Both the position numbers and the translations under genes were made by a program. Below the pieces are notes generated by a model that was given only the letters and a program-made list of their open reading frames with translations, did not search any database and was not told the origin of the DNA. DNA of 64,000 bases from an uncultured Alphaproteobacteria bacterium (GTDB lineage: Bacteria; Pseudomonadota; Alphaproteobacteria; Rs-D84): contig CALXZM010000001.1 in assembly GCA_944393245.1 (NCBI GenBank), positions 62,001 to 126,000 of the forward strand. Direction: 5' to 3'. Positions 1 through 10,058 of the stretch are shown here, one piece after another (position 1 is the first letter of the stretch; the number at the start of each line of letters is the position of its first letter).

Positions 1-2300
1 TCTTTGACTTCGTTCTTTTCACGGCGCAGTTCGCCAATTTTACCATCATATATCACAACATTGTTGCGTAACAAACGTACAAAGGCGTCTTTCTTTATAA
101 CACCCTCTGATACGCGACAACCGGCGACACGAACGCCCTTGCCCACTGTGAACAATGCGATAACATCGGCATAGCCAATAAAGTTTTCACGACGTTCAGG
201 TGCCAATTTGCCCGCCAAAATTTCTTTGATTTCATCGGTAATGCGATATACCACACTGTGATAACGAATATCCACACCAGATGCACGTGCCATATCACGC
301 ACCATCGAATCTGCACGAACATTAAACGCAATTACAATTGCCCCAGACGCAGATGCCAGACGAATGTCACCTTCGGTAATCTGGCCAACACCAGATGACA
401 GAATTTCAACAGACGCCTTGTCCGTATGAATATCTTTTAACATATCGGTAATGGCCTCTACACTGCCCTGAACATCGGCGCGCAGAACAATTGGCAATAC
501 CAATTTTTTGTCTGCGTCGCGCTTTGCAAATAATTCCTGTAACGATGTCCGTTTAACAGCATTTGCACGATCACGCGCCTTTTGTGCGCGATATTCAGCA
601 ACTTCACGGGCCTGGGCCTCGGTTTCCATGACGTGCAATTCATCGCCGGCACTGGGCACCGCATTTAACCCCAAAACAACCACGGGTTGACCTGGTTTTA
701 CGGCCTTGACACGTTCACCGGCCGAATTTATCAATCCACGCACACGACCATATGTTTCGCCAACAACAAATACATCGCCTATTTTCAATGTACCCTGGCG
801 CATTAATATTGTGGCGGTTGCCCCCAGGCCACGTTCCATTTTTGCCTCTACAACATATGCGACGGCGGGCATTTCAGGGTCCGCACGTAATTCCATAATG
901 CCGGCCTGTAATAAAATAGCCTCTTCTAACTTATCCAGACCGATATGCTTGGTCGCGGAAATTTCAACACATTGAACATCGCCACCCATTTCTTCGACTT
1001 GGACCTCTTGCTGTAATAAATCAGTTTTAACACGTTGTGGATCCGCATCTGGCAAATCTATTTTATTAATTGCGACGATAAATGGTACATGGGCCGCACG
1101 AATGTGGTTAATTGCCTCTATGGTTTGGGGCATAATTGAATCGTTGGCCGCAACAACCAATACAACAATATCTGCGATTTGGGCACCACGGGCGCGCATT
1201 GCAGTAAATGTTTCATGCCCCGGGGTATCCAAAAACGTTATCATTGCACCGGATTTTGTTTTTACTTCATACGCAGATACATGCTGGGTAATACCGCCGG
1301 CTTCGCGGGCGGCAACATTCGCATGACGAAACGCGTCCAACAATGATGTTTTACCATGGTCAACGTGTCCCACAACCGTAACAACAGGCGGACGTGGTTG
1401 CAAATTATCAGGATTAGGTGCACGTTCCAATTGGTCCGCATATGGTTTTACATCGACACGCTTTACCTTGGCCCCGAATTCAGATGCAATTAATTCCGCG
1501 GTATCGGCATCAATTGATTGATTCTGGGACACCATCATGCCCATTTCCATTAACTTTTTAATAACATTGCCAACCTTTTCAGCCATGGCAGCGGCCAAAT
1601 CTTTGACAGTTATGGTATCGCCCAGTGTAACGACACGTTCAACTTTCTGGGGGGCGGCAAATACGGCGCGCGCCTTTTCCCGGAAACGTTTCAAAGATGC
1701 TTCGGATCTGCGACGGTTGGCACCACGCAGCCCGATTTCATCATCGTCATCATCACCACCAATCACAATGTCATGCAACGATATTTTGCCAGACTTTTTA
1801 AAGTCTTTCTTTGAATTGCCAAATTTTGATGGGCGTCCACCACCATTGTCCATATCGTCATCATCACGCACAGCACGCGCACGTTGTGGTGCCGGCGAAA
1901 ATTGCTTTTTCGGCTGTTGTGGTGCGACAGGTTCGGCAACGACATCATTTGTTGGTTCGGATACATCGGGGGTGACATTTTCACGCGCAGCCAATTGTTC
2001 TTTGACCTGTTCATATTCGCGATTTTCACGCGCAATTTCAGCCTCGCGCGCGGCGCGTTGGGCGGCCTCGGCTGCGGCACGCTGTTTGCGTTCCTCTTCA
2101 CGGGCACGGGCGGCCTCTAACACGGCGCGCAACTTTTCATCGGCCGCATTATGCGGGGCCGATGGTTGGGCCGGTTCTTCGCGCAATTCTTTGCTGCCGG
2201 GGGCAACAACGCGACGACGGCGTTCAACAAATACCGCATCGCCCTTTTTACTTTGAACTGCGTCAATAGTTACAGATTTTCCCAGTGTCAATGTCGCCAT
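1..2300 (-). CDS. infB: Translation initiation factor IF-2 (partial, C-terminus off the left edge)
   Basis: IF-2 is the GTPase that places initiator tRNA on the 30S subunit and promotes subunit joining. Translating from the ATG at 2300 gives 766 codons without a stop. The first ~300 residues are a charged, low-complexity N-terminal extension rich in Glu/Arg/Ala. The G domain follows: P-loop GHVDHGKT at about residue 311, DTPGH at about 358, NKID at about 414. The later beta-barrel and domain III run to the window edge, so roughly the last 100 residues are missing. It starts 19 bp after the nusA stop behind a G-rich stretch (GGGGG), so nusA-infB form one operon. The ylxR gene often found between them is absent. 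Confidence 0.97.
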   Translation of the reverse strand, partial: MATLTLGKSVTIDAVQSKKGDAVFVERRRRVVAPGSKELREEPAQPSAPHNAADEKLRAVLEAARAREEERKQRAAAEAAQRAAREAEIARENREYEQVKEQLAARENVTPDVSEPTNDVVAEPVAPQQPKKQFSPAPQRARAVRDDDDMDNGGGRPSKFGNSKKDFKKSGKISLHDIVIGGDDDDDEIGLRGANRRRSEASLKRFREKARAVFAAPQKVERVVTLGDTITVKDLAAAMAEKVGNVIKKLMEMGMMVSQNQSIDADTAELIASEFGAKVKRVDVKPYADQLERAPNPDNLQPRPPVVTVVGHVDHGKTSLLDAFRHANVAAREAGGITQHVSAYEVKTKSGAMITFLDTPGHETFTAMRARGAQIADIVVLVVAANDSIMPQTIEAINHIRAAHVPFIVAINKIDLPDADPQRVKTDLLQQEVQVEEMGGDVQCVEISATKHIGLDKLEEAILLQAGIMELRADPEMPAVAYVVEAKMERGLGATATILMRQGTLKIGDVFVVGETYGRVRGLINSAGERVKAVKPGQPVVVLGLNAVPSAGDELHVMETEAQAREVAEYRAQKARDRANAVKRTSLQELFAKRDADKKLVLPIVLRADVQGSVEAITDMLKDIHTDKASVEILSSGVGQITEGDIRLASASGAIVIAFNVRADSMVRDMARASGVDIRYHSVVYRITDEIKEILAGKLAPERRENFIGYADVIALFTVGKGVRVAGCRVSEGVIKKDAFVRLLRNNVVIYDGKIGELRREKNEVK

Positions 2301-2319
2301 AAAACGTACCCCCGTTATA

Positions 2320-3858
2320 TTACTCTTCGCCCTGTGTAATGCCGTATGCCAATTCACGCGCCTTCATAATAACGCGACCGGCCAAACGTGGACTCATTGT
2401 ATCTTCGCCCAGGATTTCAATCAATTCATCCGTGGACAAATCAGCCAAATCTGACAATGTCTTTATCCCAGCATTACCCAACTGCATTATAATCGGACGT
2501 TTGATAAAATCAAAGTTTAACAAATCATCCGTCATGCCCAATTTGTGACCTTCATCCTTATAATTTTCTTCTTGTTTTTGTAAATATGCCTTTGCACGGT
2601 TTTGTAATTCCGTCGCCAATTCAGCATTAAACTGTTCAATGCTTTCCAATTCACTGATGTCAACAAAGGCTATTTCTTCGATTGAACGGAAACCTTCGGT
2701 AACCAACAAATGAGCCAACATTTCATCAACGTCCAATGCAGATATAAATAATTCTGTTTTTTCTTTGACTTCCTTGGCACGGCGTTCCTGTTCGGTCTGT
2801 TCGTTCATAACGTCGATGTTCCATCCCGTTAATTGGGACGCCAAACGAACGTTTTGACCACGACGACCAATGGCCAAAGATTGTTGGTCTTCATTCACAA
2901 CAACGGCCGCAGTACGTGTATCTTCGTCAACAATGATTTTTGCAACTTTGGCCGGCTGCATGGCGTTAACAATAAATACGGCCGGGTCATCAGAATACAA
3001 AATAACATCGATTTTTTCACCGTGACATTCATTAATAACCGGCTGAATACGGGTACCCTTGATACCAACGGTCATACCAACCGCATCAATGGACGGATCC
3101 TGGGTTTCCACAGCAATTTTAGCATGACTGCCCGGGGCACGCGCAACAGATTTGATTTTTATGACACCTTCGTAAATTTCGGGTACTTCCTGGACAAACA
3201 ATTTTTCCATAAACATCGGATGCGTACGTGTCAAGAATATCTGGGGACCGGTATTAGAACGCGCAACATCCATAATTAATGCACGTACGCGGTCGCCAAC
3301 ACCCAAACGTTCGCCGGGGATTAATTCAGAACTTTTAATATAACCTTCGGCTTTGCCATTAATGTCAACGAATACATTGCCAAATTCAATGCGCTTTACA
3401 ATACCGCTGACTATGTCACCGATGTTATCCTTGAATTCTTCGTATTGACGGCCCTTTTCAGCATCACGTACGCGTGCAGTCATAATTTGACGCGCCGTTT
3501 GAAACGCCATACGGCCAAATTCTGGTTCCGGCAACGGATCTTCAACAATATCGCCAACGCTGGGGTTTTTAGCGTACTTTTTTGCCTGGTCCACGGTCAG
3601 CATGGTATTTGCATCGTATTCATCGCCCTTGGATTCAGGTGAATCGATAACTTCAAACAAACGTTTTACATGTATCGCCCCGTTTTTACGGTCTATTTCA
3701 GCCGTAATATTAAATTCTTCGCCATATTTATGTTTTGCGATTTTTGCAATGGCGGCCTCTAATGAATCAATAACAATTTCGCGGTCGATTTGCTTTTCCT
3801 GGGCCAATGAATCAATGGCCAACAACAAATCTTGACGGGGCATAGAAACAAAAGACAT
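2320..3858 (-). CDS. nusA: Transcription termination/antitermination factor NusA
   Basis: NusA binds RNA polymerase and nascent RNA and modulates pausing, termination and antitermination. The 512 residues follow family order: N-terminal polymerase-binding domain (~1-130), S1 domain (~135-200, GNVFVDINGKAEGYIK), KH1 (~250-285, GIKGTRIQPV), KH2 (~325-350, AIGRRGQNVRLA), then C-terminal helical repeats and an acidic tail. The ATG at 3858 has AAGGAG nine bases upstream; a second in-frame ATG lies five codons in and is less well placed. It is the first gene of the nusA-infB operon, divergent from the LPS export genes. No rimP gene precedes it. Confidence 0.97.
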   Translation of the reverse strand: MSFVSMPRQDLLLAIDSLAQEKQIDREIVIDSLEAAIAKIAKHKYGEEFNITAEIDRKNGAIHVKRLFEVIDSPESKGDEYDANTMLTVDQAKKYAKNPSVGDIVEDPLPEPEFGRMAFQTARQIMTARVRDAEKGRQYEEFKDNIGDIVSGIVKRIEFGNVFVDINGKAEGYIKSSELIPGERLGVGDRVRALIMDVARSNTGPQIFLTRTHPMFMEKLFVQEVPEIYEGVIKIKSVARAPGSHAKIAVETQDPSIDAVGMTVGIKGTRIQPVINECHGEKIDVILYSDDPAVFIVNAMQPAKVAKIIVDEDTRTAAVVVNEDQQSLAIGRRGQNVRLASQLTGWNIDVMNEQTEQERRAKEVKEKTELFISALDVDEMLAHLLVTEGFRSIEEIAFVDISELESIEQFNAELATELQNRAKAYLQKQEENYKDEGHKLGMTDDLLNFDFIKRPIIMQLGNAGIKTLSDLADLSTDELIEILGEDTMSPRLAGRVIMKARELAYGITQGEE

Positions 3859-3903
3859 TTTGTTTTTCTCCTTCGATTTTGTTTTTTATGTCTCTTTATT
3901 CAT

Positions 3904-3931
3904 AAGGGCGGGGTTTTTCAACCCCGCCCTT
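3904..3931 (-). promoter_or_regulatory. Perfect 12-bp hairpin in the nusA leader
   Basis: Arms at 3904-3915 and 3920-3931 are perfectly complementary and GC-rich (GGGCGGGG/CCCCGCCC). In the nusA direction the loop is GAAA, a stable GNRA tetraloop. No T-run follows the stem on either strand; on the nusA strand a run of eight T precedes it. It therefore does not look like a simple intrinsic terminator and sits in the 5' untranslated leader, about 45 nt before the start codon. Confidence 0.6.
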
Positions 3932-3957
3932 AAAAAAAACTTTTTAAGAACATTTTT

Positions 3958-3986
3958 ATTATTCATTCCGAATCGAACAAATGCAA
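3958..3986 (-). promoter_or_regulatory. Candidate nusA promoter
   Basis: On the minus strand TTGCAT (3981-3986) and AATAAT (3958-3963) are separated by 17 bp, a plausible sigma-70 arrangement. Transcription would start near 3951 and give a leader of about 95 nt carrying the 3904-3931 hairpin. Confidence 0.4.
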
Positions 3987-4040
3987 GAAAAATCTGCTGT
4001 TTTTAATATGTTGGGATATACTGAATTTTATAAATATAAT

Positions 4041-4069
4041 TTGACGGTATGGGTTTTGGGCTTTATACT
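4041..4069 (+). promoter_or_regulatory. Sigma-70-like promoter of the lptF operon
   Basis: TTGACG (4041-4046), 17-bp spacer, TATACT (4064-4069). The expected start site (about 4076) coincides with the ATG at 4077, so the lptF transcript would be leaderless or nearly so. The promoter lies inside the longer in-frame reading that begins at 3981, arguing against that upstream start. Confidence 0.65.
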
Positions 4070-4076
4070 GCGAAAT

Positions 4077-5135
4077 ATGAAAATACTGAACAGATATTTC
4101 ACGCGTCAACTGATCGCGATTTTTATAATGCTGTTGCTGGTGCTGACCGGACTGGCATGGATGTTGCAGATTATGTCCATGATGAAGTTCCTGTTAAACT
4201 ATGGCGTGGAATTAACCAGCTTTCTGGGGTTAACCATTTTAATGGTGCCGTTCATTATTTCAATTATTATACCGTTCGTTACGTTCATAGCGATTATTTT
4301 CGTTTATAATAAACTGATATCCGATAATGAAATAACGGTTATGGCCGCAACAGGATTATCACCACGACAAATTGCACGGCCTGCATTGATTTTGGCAGTT
4401 GTATTAACAATACTGCATTTCGTGCTGAACGTATGGATTGTGCCACGAACCCAGTCCATGTTTTATTCAACACAATGGAATTTGCGGTATGGGTTGGCGC
4501 ACATGAAATTACAGGAATCCGCATTTACACAAATAACAGACGGTCTGGTCGTGTATGTTGACAAGGTTTCTGGCCATGATTTAAGCCAGGTTATGTTATC
4601 TGATATGCGTGACCAGGACGCACCAATTACAATATTTGCAGAAAAAGGCAAACTGGTTTCAACCACACGCGGTTTATCCATAGTGATGACAAACGGTTCA
4701 TTACAGGCCAGTGGCGATACACTGACCACTGGAACATTTGACAGTTTTGATATGGATTTAAACGTCGCTGATAAAGAGGGCGAAAATTCTTTCCGTGTTC
4801 GTCGTGTCCCAACATGGACATTAATTAAATCTGTATTGGATGCGCCAAATGAAAAACAACATAAAATGGTTTTGGCGGAATTAAGCAGCAGATTATTTGG
4901 CCCCATTATGAATTTGATATTGGCCGCATTGTGTGCAACAATACTGTTGCGTTCGTCATTATTACGTCGGCGCGCCAGTTTTGCCCCGGCCGTCGCAGTT
5001 GCGGCCATGGCAATTGTTATGTCACTGTATATGTCGGCATCAAATATGATCAGCAGTTTAACAGAATTCGCACTGTTGGGATTGGCAATTGTCACACTGT
5101 TGGGCGGAATATTATTTGCATTAGTAAAAAAATGA
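4077..5135 (+). CDS. lptF: LPS export ABC transporter permease, LptF/LptG family
   Basis: This is the inner-membrane permease of the LptB2FG complex that lifts LPS out of the inner membrane. The 352 residues have the family layout: a start MKILNRYFTRQL, TM helices within the first ~120 residues, a large periplasmic beta-jellyroll domain (~130-265), and three C-terminal TM helices. An in-frame extension to 3981 exists but overlaps a good promoter, and family members begin at this MKxLxRY motif. Its stop overlaps the lptD start (ATGA). The usual second permease gene (lptG) is missing between lptF and lptD, so the partner must be elsewhere or this protein may act as a homodimer. LptF and LptG are hard to tell apart by eye. 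Confidence 0.88.
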   Translation: MKILNRYFTRQLIAIFIMLLLVLTGLAWMLQIMSMMKFLLNYGVELTSFLGLTILMVPFIISIIIPFVTFIAIIFVYNKLISDNEITVMAATGLSPRQIARPALILAVVLTILHFVLNVWIVPRTQSMFYSTQWNLRYGLAHMKLQESAFTQITDGLVVYVDKVSGHDLSQVMLSDMRDQDAPITIFAEKGKLVSTTRGLSIVMTNGSLQASGDTLTTGTFDSFDMDLNVADKEGENSFRVRRVPTWTLIKSVLDAPNEKQHKMVLAELSSRLFGPIMNLILAALCATILLRSSLLRRRASFAPAVAVAAMAIVMSLYMSASNMISSLTEFALLGLAIVTLLGGILFALVKK

Positions 5136-7153
5136 AAATACGCAAAATATTTTTAATATTCTGTCTGGGGCCGGCAACTGCAAGTGCCGCATCTGTTGAC
5201 ATAGAAACACCAAAAACAATCACCGCCGATAAAATAGAATACGATGTAAAATCTGAAACAATTAAAACATCGGGGGATACTGAAATTGTAAACCAATCCG
5301 GCCAACGCATGACTTTGACAGATTCATATCTGACCAGTAATGGGGAAAATCTGTCTGGAAACAACATACAGTTATGGTTGGGTGACCATGTTTACATCGA
5401 ATCAGACAATATCGTACGCCAGGGCATAGAAACAACCGCATACAATGCAATGTTCACCGCATGTGATAACTGTGACGCGTATGGTGACGCATGGCAAATT
5501 TCCACAAAAAAAATCGTGCATGATATGGACAGTCGGATGTTGCGATTTTATAACCCTGTGTTATGGACGTATGATATTCCTGTGTTTTGGTTGCCTTTCT
5601 TTGAAATGCCCGACCCGGGAATAAAATACAAAACGGGTTTTTTAATGCCTGATTTTGGTTCCACAAACAATATGGGTATGCAGATAAATGTCCCACTGTA
5701 TGTGAATTTTTCAGATACACATGACCTGACATTTACAACATCAATACTGACCCAGGAAAACCCACTGTTTCAATTGGAACATCGTTTAAATCTGGACCAT
5801 TCACAATATCGTACACATGGTGCATTTACACATAATCGTGCGGGCGAAAACAGATGGTACATATTTAACAATGACGTTATTGAATTGGGTGACTATGCAC
5901 GTGCAACGGTATTTTTAGAACGCGCATCTGATAAAACATTTTTGCAAAAATACGGCTTTTACGATGATCAACCGTATTTGGATTCGGGGGCGTCCATTGA
6001 ATTATTCGGACAAAGCGGATATGTCGTCGCCGATGCACATATATTCCAGGAATTACGCAGTGGAAACCGGTATTATGCAACACCATCTGGGAATATTTTA
6101 CCAAATATACGCGCAACATATCAAACGGCACCAATATTCAAGGAAACTTATTTAACATTTGACGCCGATGTATTGGGAATTTCTGGCGATGGAACGTCAT
6201 CACAACGCTTGATTGGTGACGCGCGTATCGTGTCGCCATGGACATTGTGGGGCGGAAACAGAATTACGGCCAGTGTATCTGCGCGATATGACTTGTACAA
6301 TTTTCATAATACTGAAATGATTGATGTTGCCGATTTTTCAGGATTAAAAGACAGATTTCTGCCCAGTGGATATGTTGAATGGGGATTGCCATTGTTCCGC
6401 ACCGGCAGTGAATGGACCCAGGTTATCGAACCACGTGCACGATTTACCGTTATGCGGGAAACAGATGAAAATCAATTCACATTAAATAATGATTCTGCGG
6501 GAACTTTCCTGTCTGATACCACGCTGTTTTCGGACAACAGATTTTCTGGATTGGACGTATGGGAAAATGGCACATATGCTGATTATGGGGTAAGATATTC
6601 GGCATTTAACCAATCTGGCCAAATGTTTGAAGTCTTTATCGGTCAAACATATGATTTTAACAATCGTGTAATCACCGATACAAACAGCGGGTTTCATGAT
6701 GGCGCATCTGATTATGTCGGTCGATTGGAATATGACAATACGGAATGGTTGGATTTATCCACACGCTTTCGTTTGGCCCAGGACGACTTGTCATTACAGC
6801 ATATTGAAACATCTGTAATAATTGGAACGTCTAAAAACTATTTAAATATCGGGCATATATGGTCACAAAAATTTGTCGATTCATACGCAAACAACGGCGA
6901 ATCCAGCGATATAAACGAATTAATGGCGGGGATTGGTATCCAGTTGACTAACCGCTGGTCTGTGCGCTTTAATGCAGTATATAATATAACGGACAATCAA
7001 TTTCAGCGGCATTCTGGCGGAATATTTTATACACATCCGTGTTATTATCTGTCTGTGGAATACCGTCGTGATAACGCGATAAAAAATGACTATGTCGGAA
7101 CAACATCGTATCAATTCAGATTTGGTATGAGCATAAACGGCCAGCGTTATTAA
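5132..7153 (+). CDS. lptD: LPS-assembly outer-membrane protein LptD
   Basis: LptD is the outer-membrane barrel that inserts LPS into the outer leaflet. The 673-residue product has an N-terminal signal peptide (MKIRKIFLIFCLGPATASAA), an OstA-like jellyroll domain (~25-130), a CDNC pair at about residue 110, the conserved PDPGIK...GFLMPDFG stretch, and then a long run of alternating aromatic/polar strands typical of the barrel. It ends in an aromatic residue (Tyr), as barrel proteins often do. The start at 5132 overlaps the permease stop, implying coupled expression. Longer in-frame readings to 4931 would lie inside lptF and are rejected. Confidence 0.93.
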   Translation: MKIRKIFLIFCLGPATASAASVDIETPKTITADKIEYDVKSETIKTSGDTEIVNQSGQRMTLTDSYLTSNGENLSGNNIQLWLGDHVYIESDNIVRQGIETTAYNAMFTACDNCDAYGDAWQISTKKIVHDMDSRMLRFYNPVLWTYDIPVFWLPFFEMPDPGIKYKTGFLMPDFGSTNNMGMQINVPLYVNFSDTHDLTFTTSILTQENPLFQLEHRLNLDHSQYRTHGAFTHNRAGENRWYIFNNDVIELGDYARATVFLERASDKTFLQKYGFYDDQPYLDSGASIELFGQSGYVVADAHIFQELRSGNRYYATPSGNILPNIRATYQTAPIFKETYLTFDADVLGISGDGTSSQRLIGDARIVSPWTLWGGNRITASVSARYDLYNFHNTEMIDVADFSGLKDRFLPSGYVEWGLPLFRTGSEWTQVIEPRARFTVMRETDENQFTLNNDSAGTFLSDTTLFSDNRFSGLDVWENGTYADYGVRYSAFNQSGQMFEVFIGQTYDFNNRVITDTNSGFHDGASDYVGRLEYDNTEWLDLSTRFRLAQDDLSLQHIETSVIIGTSKNYLNIGHIWSQKFVDSYANNGESSDINELMAGIGIQLTNRWSVRFNAVYNITDNQFQRHSGGIFYTHPCYYLSVEYRRDNAIKNDYVGTTSYQFRFGMSINGQRY

Positions 7154-7179
7154 TATCGAAATGACAAGGAAGGCATAAA

Positions 7180-8001
7180 ATGAAAAAACTGGTTATGATG
7201 ATTATTGCTTTAACGATGACCGCGCCAGTATATGCGGCGTCTGTTGTTGCAACAATAAATGGAACACCCGTCACCGATGCAGATGTTACTGCGCGCGTTG
7301 CACTGATGAATAAACAGGGCCAATCGTCAACTGATAACAGACGTGTGGCATTACAAAACATTATTGACGACAGTGTTAAATTGGCATATGCGCAAAATTT
7401 CGGCGCAGTGCCAGATGATGAAACCGTACAAACCGAATTGAAAAAAATGAATCTGGGCGAATTGTCGGCAACAGAACGCGCAATGGCGTTGTCTGCAATG
7501 CGGGCGGAAATCGCCTGGCAGATAGTTGTGGCACGCACCATATTACCAACGGTTGATGTTACAGATGCTGAAATCGCAAATGAAAAAAATGAAATTGCAC
7601 GTACCCAGGGATTACCAATTGAAATGACCATTATCCGACTGGTTGATATTCCGGCAGATGCGGCCGCAAAACTGACACGTCCCGCCAGTTGTGATGACGC
7701 AATGCAAATGGCACGTGATTTGGGTGGCGCACCGCAAAAATTTACCGCAATGCAATACGAACTGGCCGCCGACATTCGTGAACGCGTTATAAATTTGCCT
7801 AAATTAACATGGTCACCGGTGGTTGACCGCAGTGTTTTATTGGTATGTGACGCAAAAAAAACCGACGAATACGGAAAACTGGACGATATAATTGAACAAA
7901 ACGCCACATTCAAACAGGCAATGTTCATTGCAGATCAACAATTAAAGCAACTGCGTCGCAAGGCGGTTGTTGTTATTAACGACGACAGATATAAGTTATA
8001 A
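7180..8001 (+). CDS. SurA-like periplasmic chaperone without a clear parvulin domain
   Basis: The 273-residue product has a signal peptide (MKKLVMMIIALTMTAPVYAA) and then a helical SurA N-terminal-type domain (starting VVATINGTPVTDADV). SurA family proteins hold unfolded outer-membrane proteins and are commonly encoded next to lptD. Escherichia coli SurA is about 430 residues with two parvulin domains; here residues ~145-225 could be at most one degenerate domain. An AAGGAAGG ribosome-binding site precedes the ATG. It lies 26 bp after lptD and 3 bp before rlmN. Chaperone function is inferred; isomerase activity is doubtful. Confidence 0.75.
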   Translation: MKKLVMMIIALTMTAPVYAASVVATINGTPVTDADVTARVALMNKQGQSSTDNRRVALQNIIDDSVKLAYAQNFGAVPDDETVQTELKKMNLGELSATERAMALSAMRAEIAWQIVVARTILPTVDVTDAEIANEKNEIARTQGLPIEMTIIRLVDIPADAAAKLTRPASCDDAMQMARDLGGAPQKFTAMQYELAADIRERVINLPKLTWSPVVDRSVLLVCDAKKTDEYGKLDDIIEQNATFKQAMFIADQQLKQLRRKAVVVINDDRYKL

Positions 8002-8004
8002 AAT

Positions 8005-9108
8005 ATGAAGCCCGTATTATTTAATTTTACAGATGCAGAACTGGTCGATTTTGTAACTAAAATGGGCCAGCCAAAATTTCGCGCCACGCAAATCCGCGAT
8101 TGGCTAAATCGTGGTGCGCCAGATTTTGAATCTATGAAAAATCTGCCGGAAAAACTGCGCCGGGAACTGGATGAATCTGCACAAACATTGCCGGTGCGGG
8201 TGGTAAAAAAACTGGAATCGTCGGACGGGCAAACGACAAAGTTTTTGCTGGAACTGGGCGATTGCGAGCAAATTGAATGCGTTTTGATGCGCACCAGTTA
8301 CGGCAACAGTGTATGCGTCAGTTCCCAGGCTGGCTGTGCAATGGGATGCAAATTCTGTGCCAGTACTTTATTGGGGCTGAAACGTAATTTAACCGTCAAC
8401 GAAATTTATTCGCAAATACTGGTGGCGCAATGGGAATTGCGCAGTGACAGATTTTCTGACCGTTCGGTGCGGCCAAACGGTGATGCAAACAATGGTGACG
8501 TGTCGCACATTGTCGTTATGGGAACCGGCGAACCGTTACAGAATACCGAAAACGTTATTGGTTTTATTGAACGCGCAAATTCCGATATGGGAATCGGGTG
8601 GCGGAAAATAACCGTGTCCACATGCGGGGTTGTGCCCGGAATACGGGATTTGACCAAATGGGGACGACCGATAAACCTGGCCATATCTTTGCACGCACCA
8701 ACCGATGAATTGCGCAGTAAAATAATGCCGATAAACAATAAATATAAAATAGATGCTGTTTTATCCGCCGCATTTGAATTTTCCAATCTGCATAATCGCC
8801 AGTTGATGATAGAATACATATTGCTGGCCGTGCGCGATGACAATGGCGACGTGGAATTATTAAACTGCACACCAGAATATGCGGAAAAGTTATCTGATTT
8901 ACTGCGCGGTAAAAATTGTATGGTGAATTTAATACCGTGGAACGCGGTGGATGAACGCGATTTTGTATCACCATCCGGCAATGCAGTACACAGATTTCAG
9001 GATATTTTAATCAAAAATGGAATCCACACACGGATACGCCGGGAACGCGGCAATGATATCGGCAGTGCGTGTGGCCAATTACGATTAAAACATAAATCGG
9101 AACAATAA
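8005..9108 (+). CDS. rlmN: Dual-specificity 23S rRNA/tRNA adenine-C2 methyltransferase RlmN
   Basis: RlmN is a radical-SAM enzyme that methylates C2 of A2503 in 23S rRNA and A37 in certain tRNAs. The 367 residues contain the cluster motif CAMGCKFC at about residue 112, the GMGEPL-like motif (MGTGEPLQN), the conserved ISLHAP stretch, and a C-terminal Cys in GSACGQL that fits the family's methyl-carrying Cys. Length is normal. It follows the SurA-like gene by three bases and closes the LPS-export operon, ahead of a shared terminator. Confidence 0.95.
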   Translation: MKPVLFNFTDAELVDFVTKMGQPKFRATQIRDWLNRGAPDFESMKNLPEKLRRELDESAQTLPVRVVKKLESSDGQTTKFLLELGDCEQIECVLMRTSYGNSVCVSSQAGCAMGCKFCASTLLGLKRNLTVNEIYSQILVAQWELRSDRFSDRSVRPNGDANNGDVSHIVVMGTGEPLQNTENVIGFIERANSDMGIGWRKITVSTCGVVPGIRDLTKWGRPINLAISLHAPTDELRSKIMPINNKYKIDAVLSAAFEFSNLHNRQLMIEYILLAVRDDNGDVELLNCTPEYAEKLSDLLRGKNCMVNLIPWNAVDERDFVSPSGNAVHRFQDILIKNGIHTRIRRERGNDIGSACGQLRLKHKSEQ

Positions 9109-9111
9109 AAA

Positions 9112-9137
9112 AAACGCGCAAAACGCGCGTTTTTTAT
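9112..9137. terminator. Bidirectional terminator between rlmN and the glycosyltransferase gene
   Basis: Stem AAACGCGC (9112-9119) and GCGCGTTT (9125-9132) with A-run before and T-run after, usable on both strands between two convergent genes. Confidence 0.8.
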
Positions 9138-10042
9138 TTCAACGGTGGTCGTTTGGATTTTACTTTTTGCCGCACCCGCATAAATGGAATCAGTCCAAAT
9201 AAATACAACCAACAACTGTTATTATCCGTACTGTATCGTGCCGTTAAAACCGGCAGTAATCCAAACAGACGATATGCCGTGAATTTATATTTCTTGCGCG
9301 TCATACGTAAATCAAACGTTCCCATAAAAACATATACGTCCAGATTGGCACGATGATAAAACTTTGCCTGTAATTTTCGTGTTGATTTTGTGGTCAGCAA
9401 TGAATTCTGACGATACTTGTACACATATTCTGCGCCAGGCACCAAAACAATACGATTTGCATAATAAACCATTTTGGTCATTATCAGCATATCTTCGCAA
9501 TACTTCATATCGGTCGGAAAGGCAAAATGATTATGATTCCAAAAATCACGTCGTATTAAATATCGCACCGAATACCCGTGCATATCAACCCTGGTGGCAT
9601 CAATTTTATCCTGGGGCAGTGATAAAACCATTTCACGGTCAAAAACAATGCCATCACCAGGCCAACGTTCGTGAATAAATCCGGCAACCGCAACATCGGC
9701 ATCAGTGCGGTGGGCGGCATCGTATAATTTCTGATAAAAATCAGTATTTATAACATCGTCCGCATCCATAAAGTGAATATATTCGCCACGTGCCGCGGCA
9801 ACCGCGGTATTGCGCGCGATGGATGGCCCCTGGTTTGCAGCGGCGCGAATAGCCCGCAGATTCATTTTAGGCCAATCGCGTGCATAAATTGCAACCGCGT
9901 CTGCGGTGGCGTCGGTACATCCGTCCAGATAGACGATAACCTCTATATCGTGCGCCGGGAAAGTTTGCAAACGTATGCAATCCAGCGTCTGGCATATGTA
10001 TTCCGCGCAATTATATGCCGGAATAATAACTGAAATTTTCAT
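9134..10042 (-). CDS. Family 2 glycosyltransferase
   Basis: The 302-residue product begins MKISVIIPAYNCAEYI, the GT-A nucleotide-binding start of family 2, and has the metal-binding DXD motif as MDADD at about residue 92. A conserved EDMLIMTKMVYY stretch near 185 fits the catalytic region. The C-terminal third is basic with aromatic patches and could sit at the membrane. The sugar donor and acceptor cannot be read from sequence; an LPS or capsule role is the usual one. Its start has AGGGA upstream and follows a structured RNA/terminator, which may control it. Confidence 0.88.
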   Translation of the reverse strand: MKISVIIPAYNCAEYICQTLDCIRLQTFPAHDIEVIVYLDGCTDATADAVAIYARDWPKMNLRAIRAAANQGPSIARNTAVAAARGEYIHFMDADDVINTDFYQKLYDAAHRTDADVAVAGFIHERWPGDGIVFDREMVLSLPQDKIDATRVDMHGYSVRYLIRRDFWNHNHFAFPTDMKYCEDMLIMTKMVYYANRIVLVPGAEYVYKYRQNSLLTTKSTRKLQAKFYHRANLDVYVFMGTFDLRMTRKKYKFTAYRLFGLLPVLTARYSTDNNSCWLYLFGLIPFMRVRQKVKSKRPPLK

Positions 10043-10058
10043 AATCTAATATCCCTGA

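Noticed and set aside
1537-2256. 239-codon plus-strand open frame antisense to infB
   Set aside because: Compositional shadow of the charged IF-2 N-terminal region; no ribosome-binding site, and infB is certain on the other strand.
3904-3931. Intrinsic terminator reading of the nusA-leader hairpin
   Set aside because: No T-run follows the stem on either strand, and no gene ends here; kept as a leader structure instead.
3981-4076. Upstream 32-codon extension of lptF
   Set aside because: Overlaps a TTGACG-17-TATACT promoter and is unlike family N-termini.
7116-7928. 270-codon minus-strand frame over the SurA-like gene
   Set aside because: Antisense shadow; the plus-strand gene has a signal peptide, ribosome-binding site and operon context.
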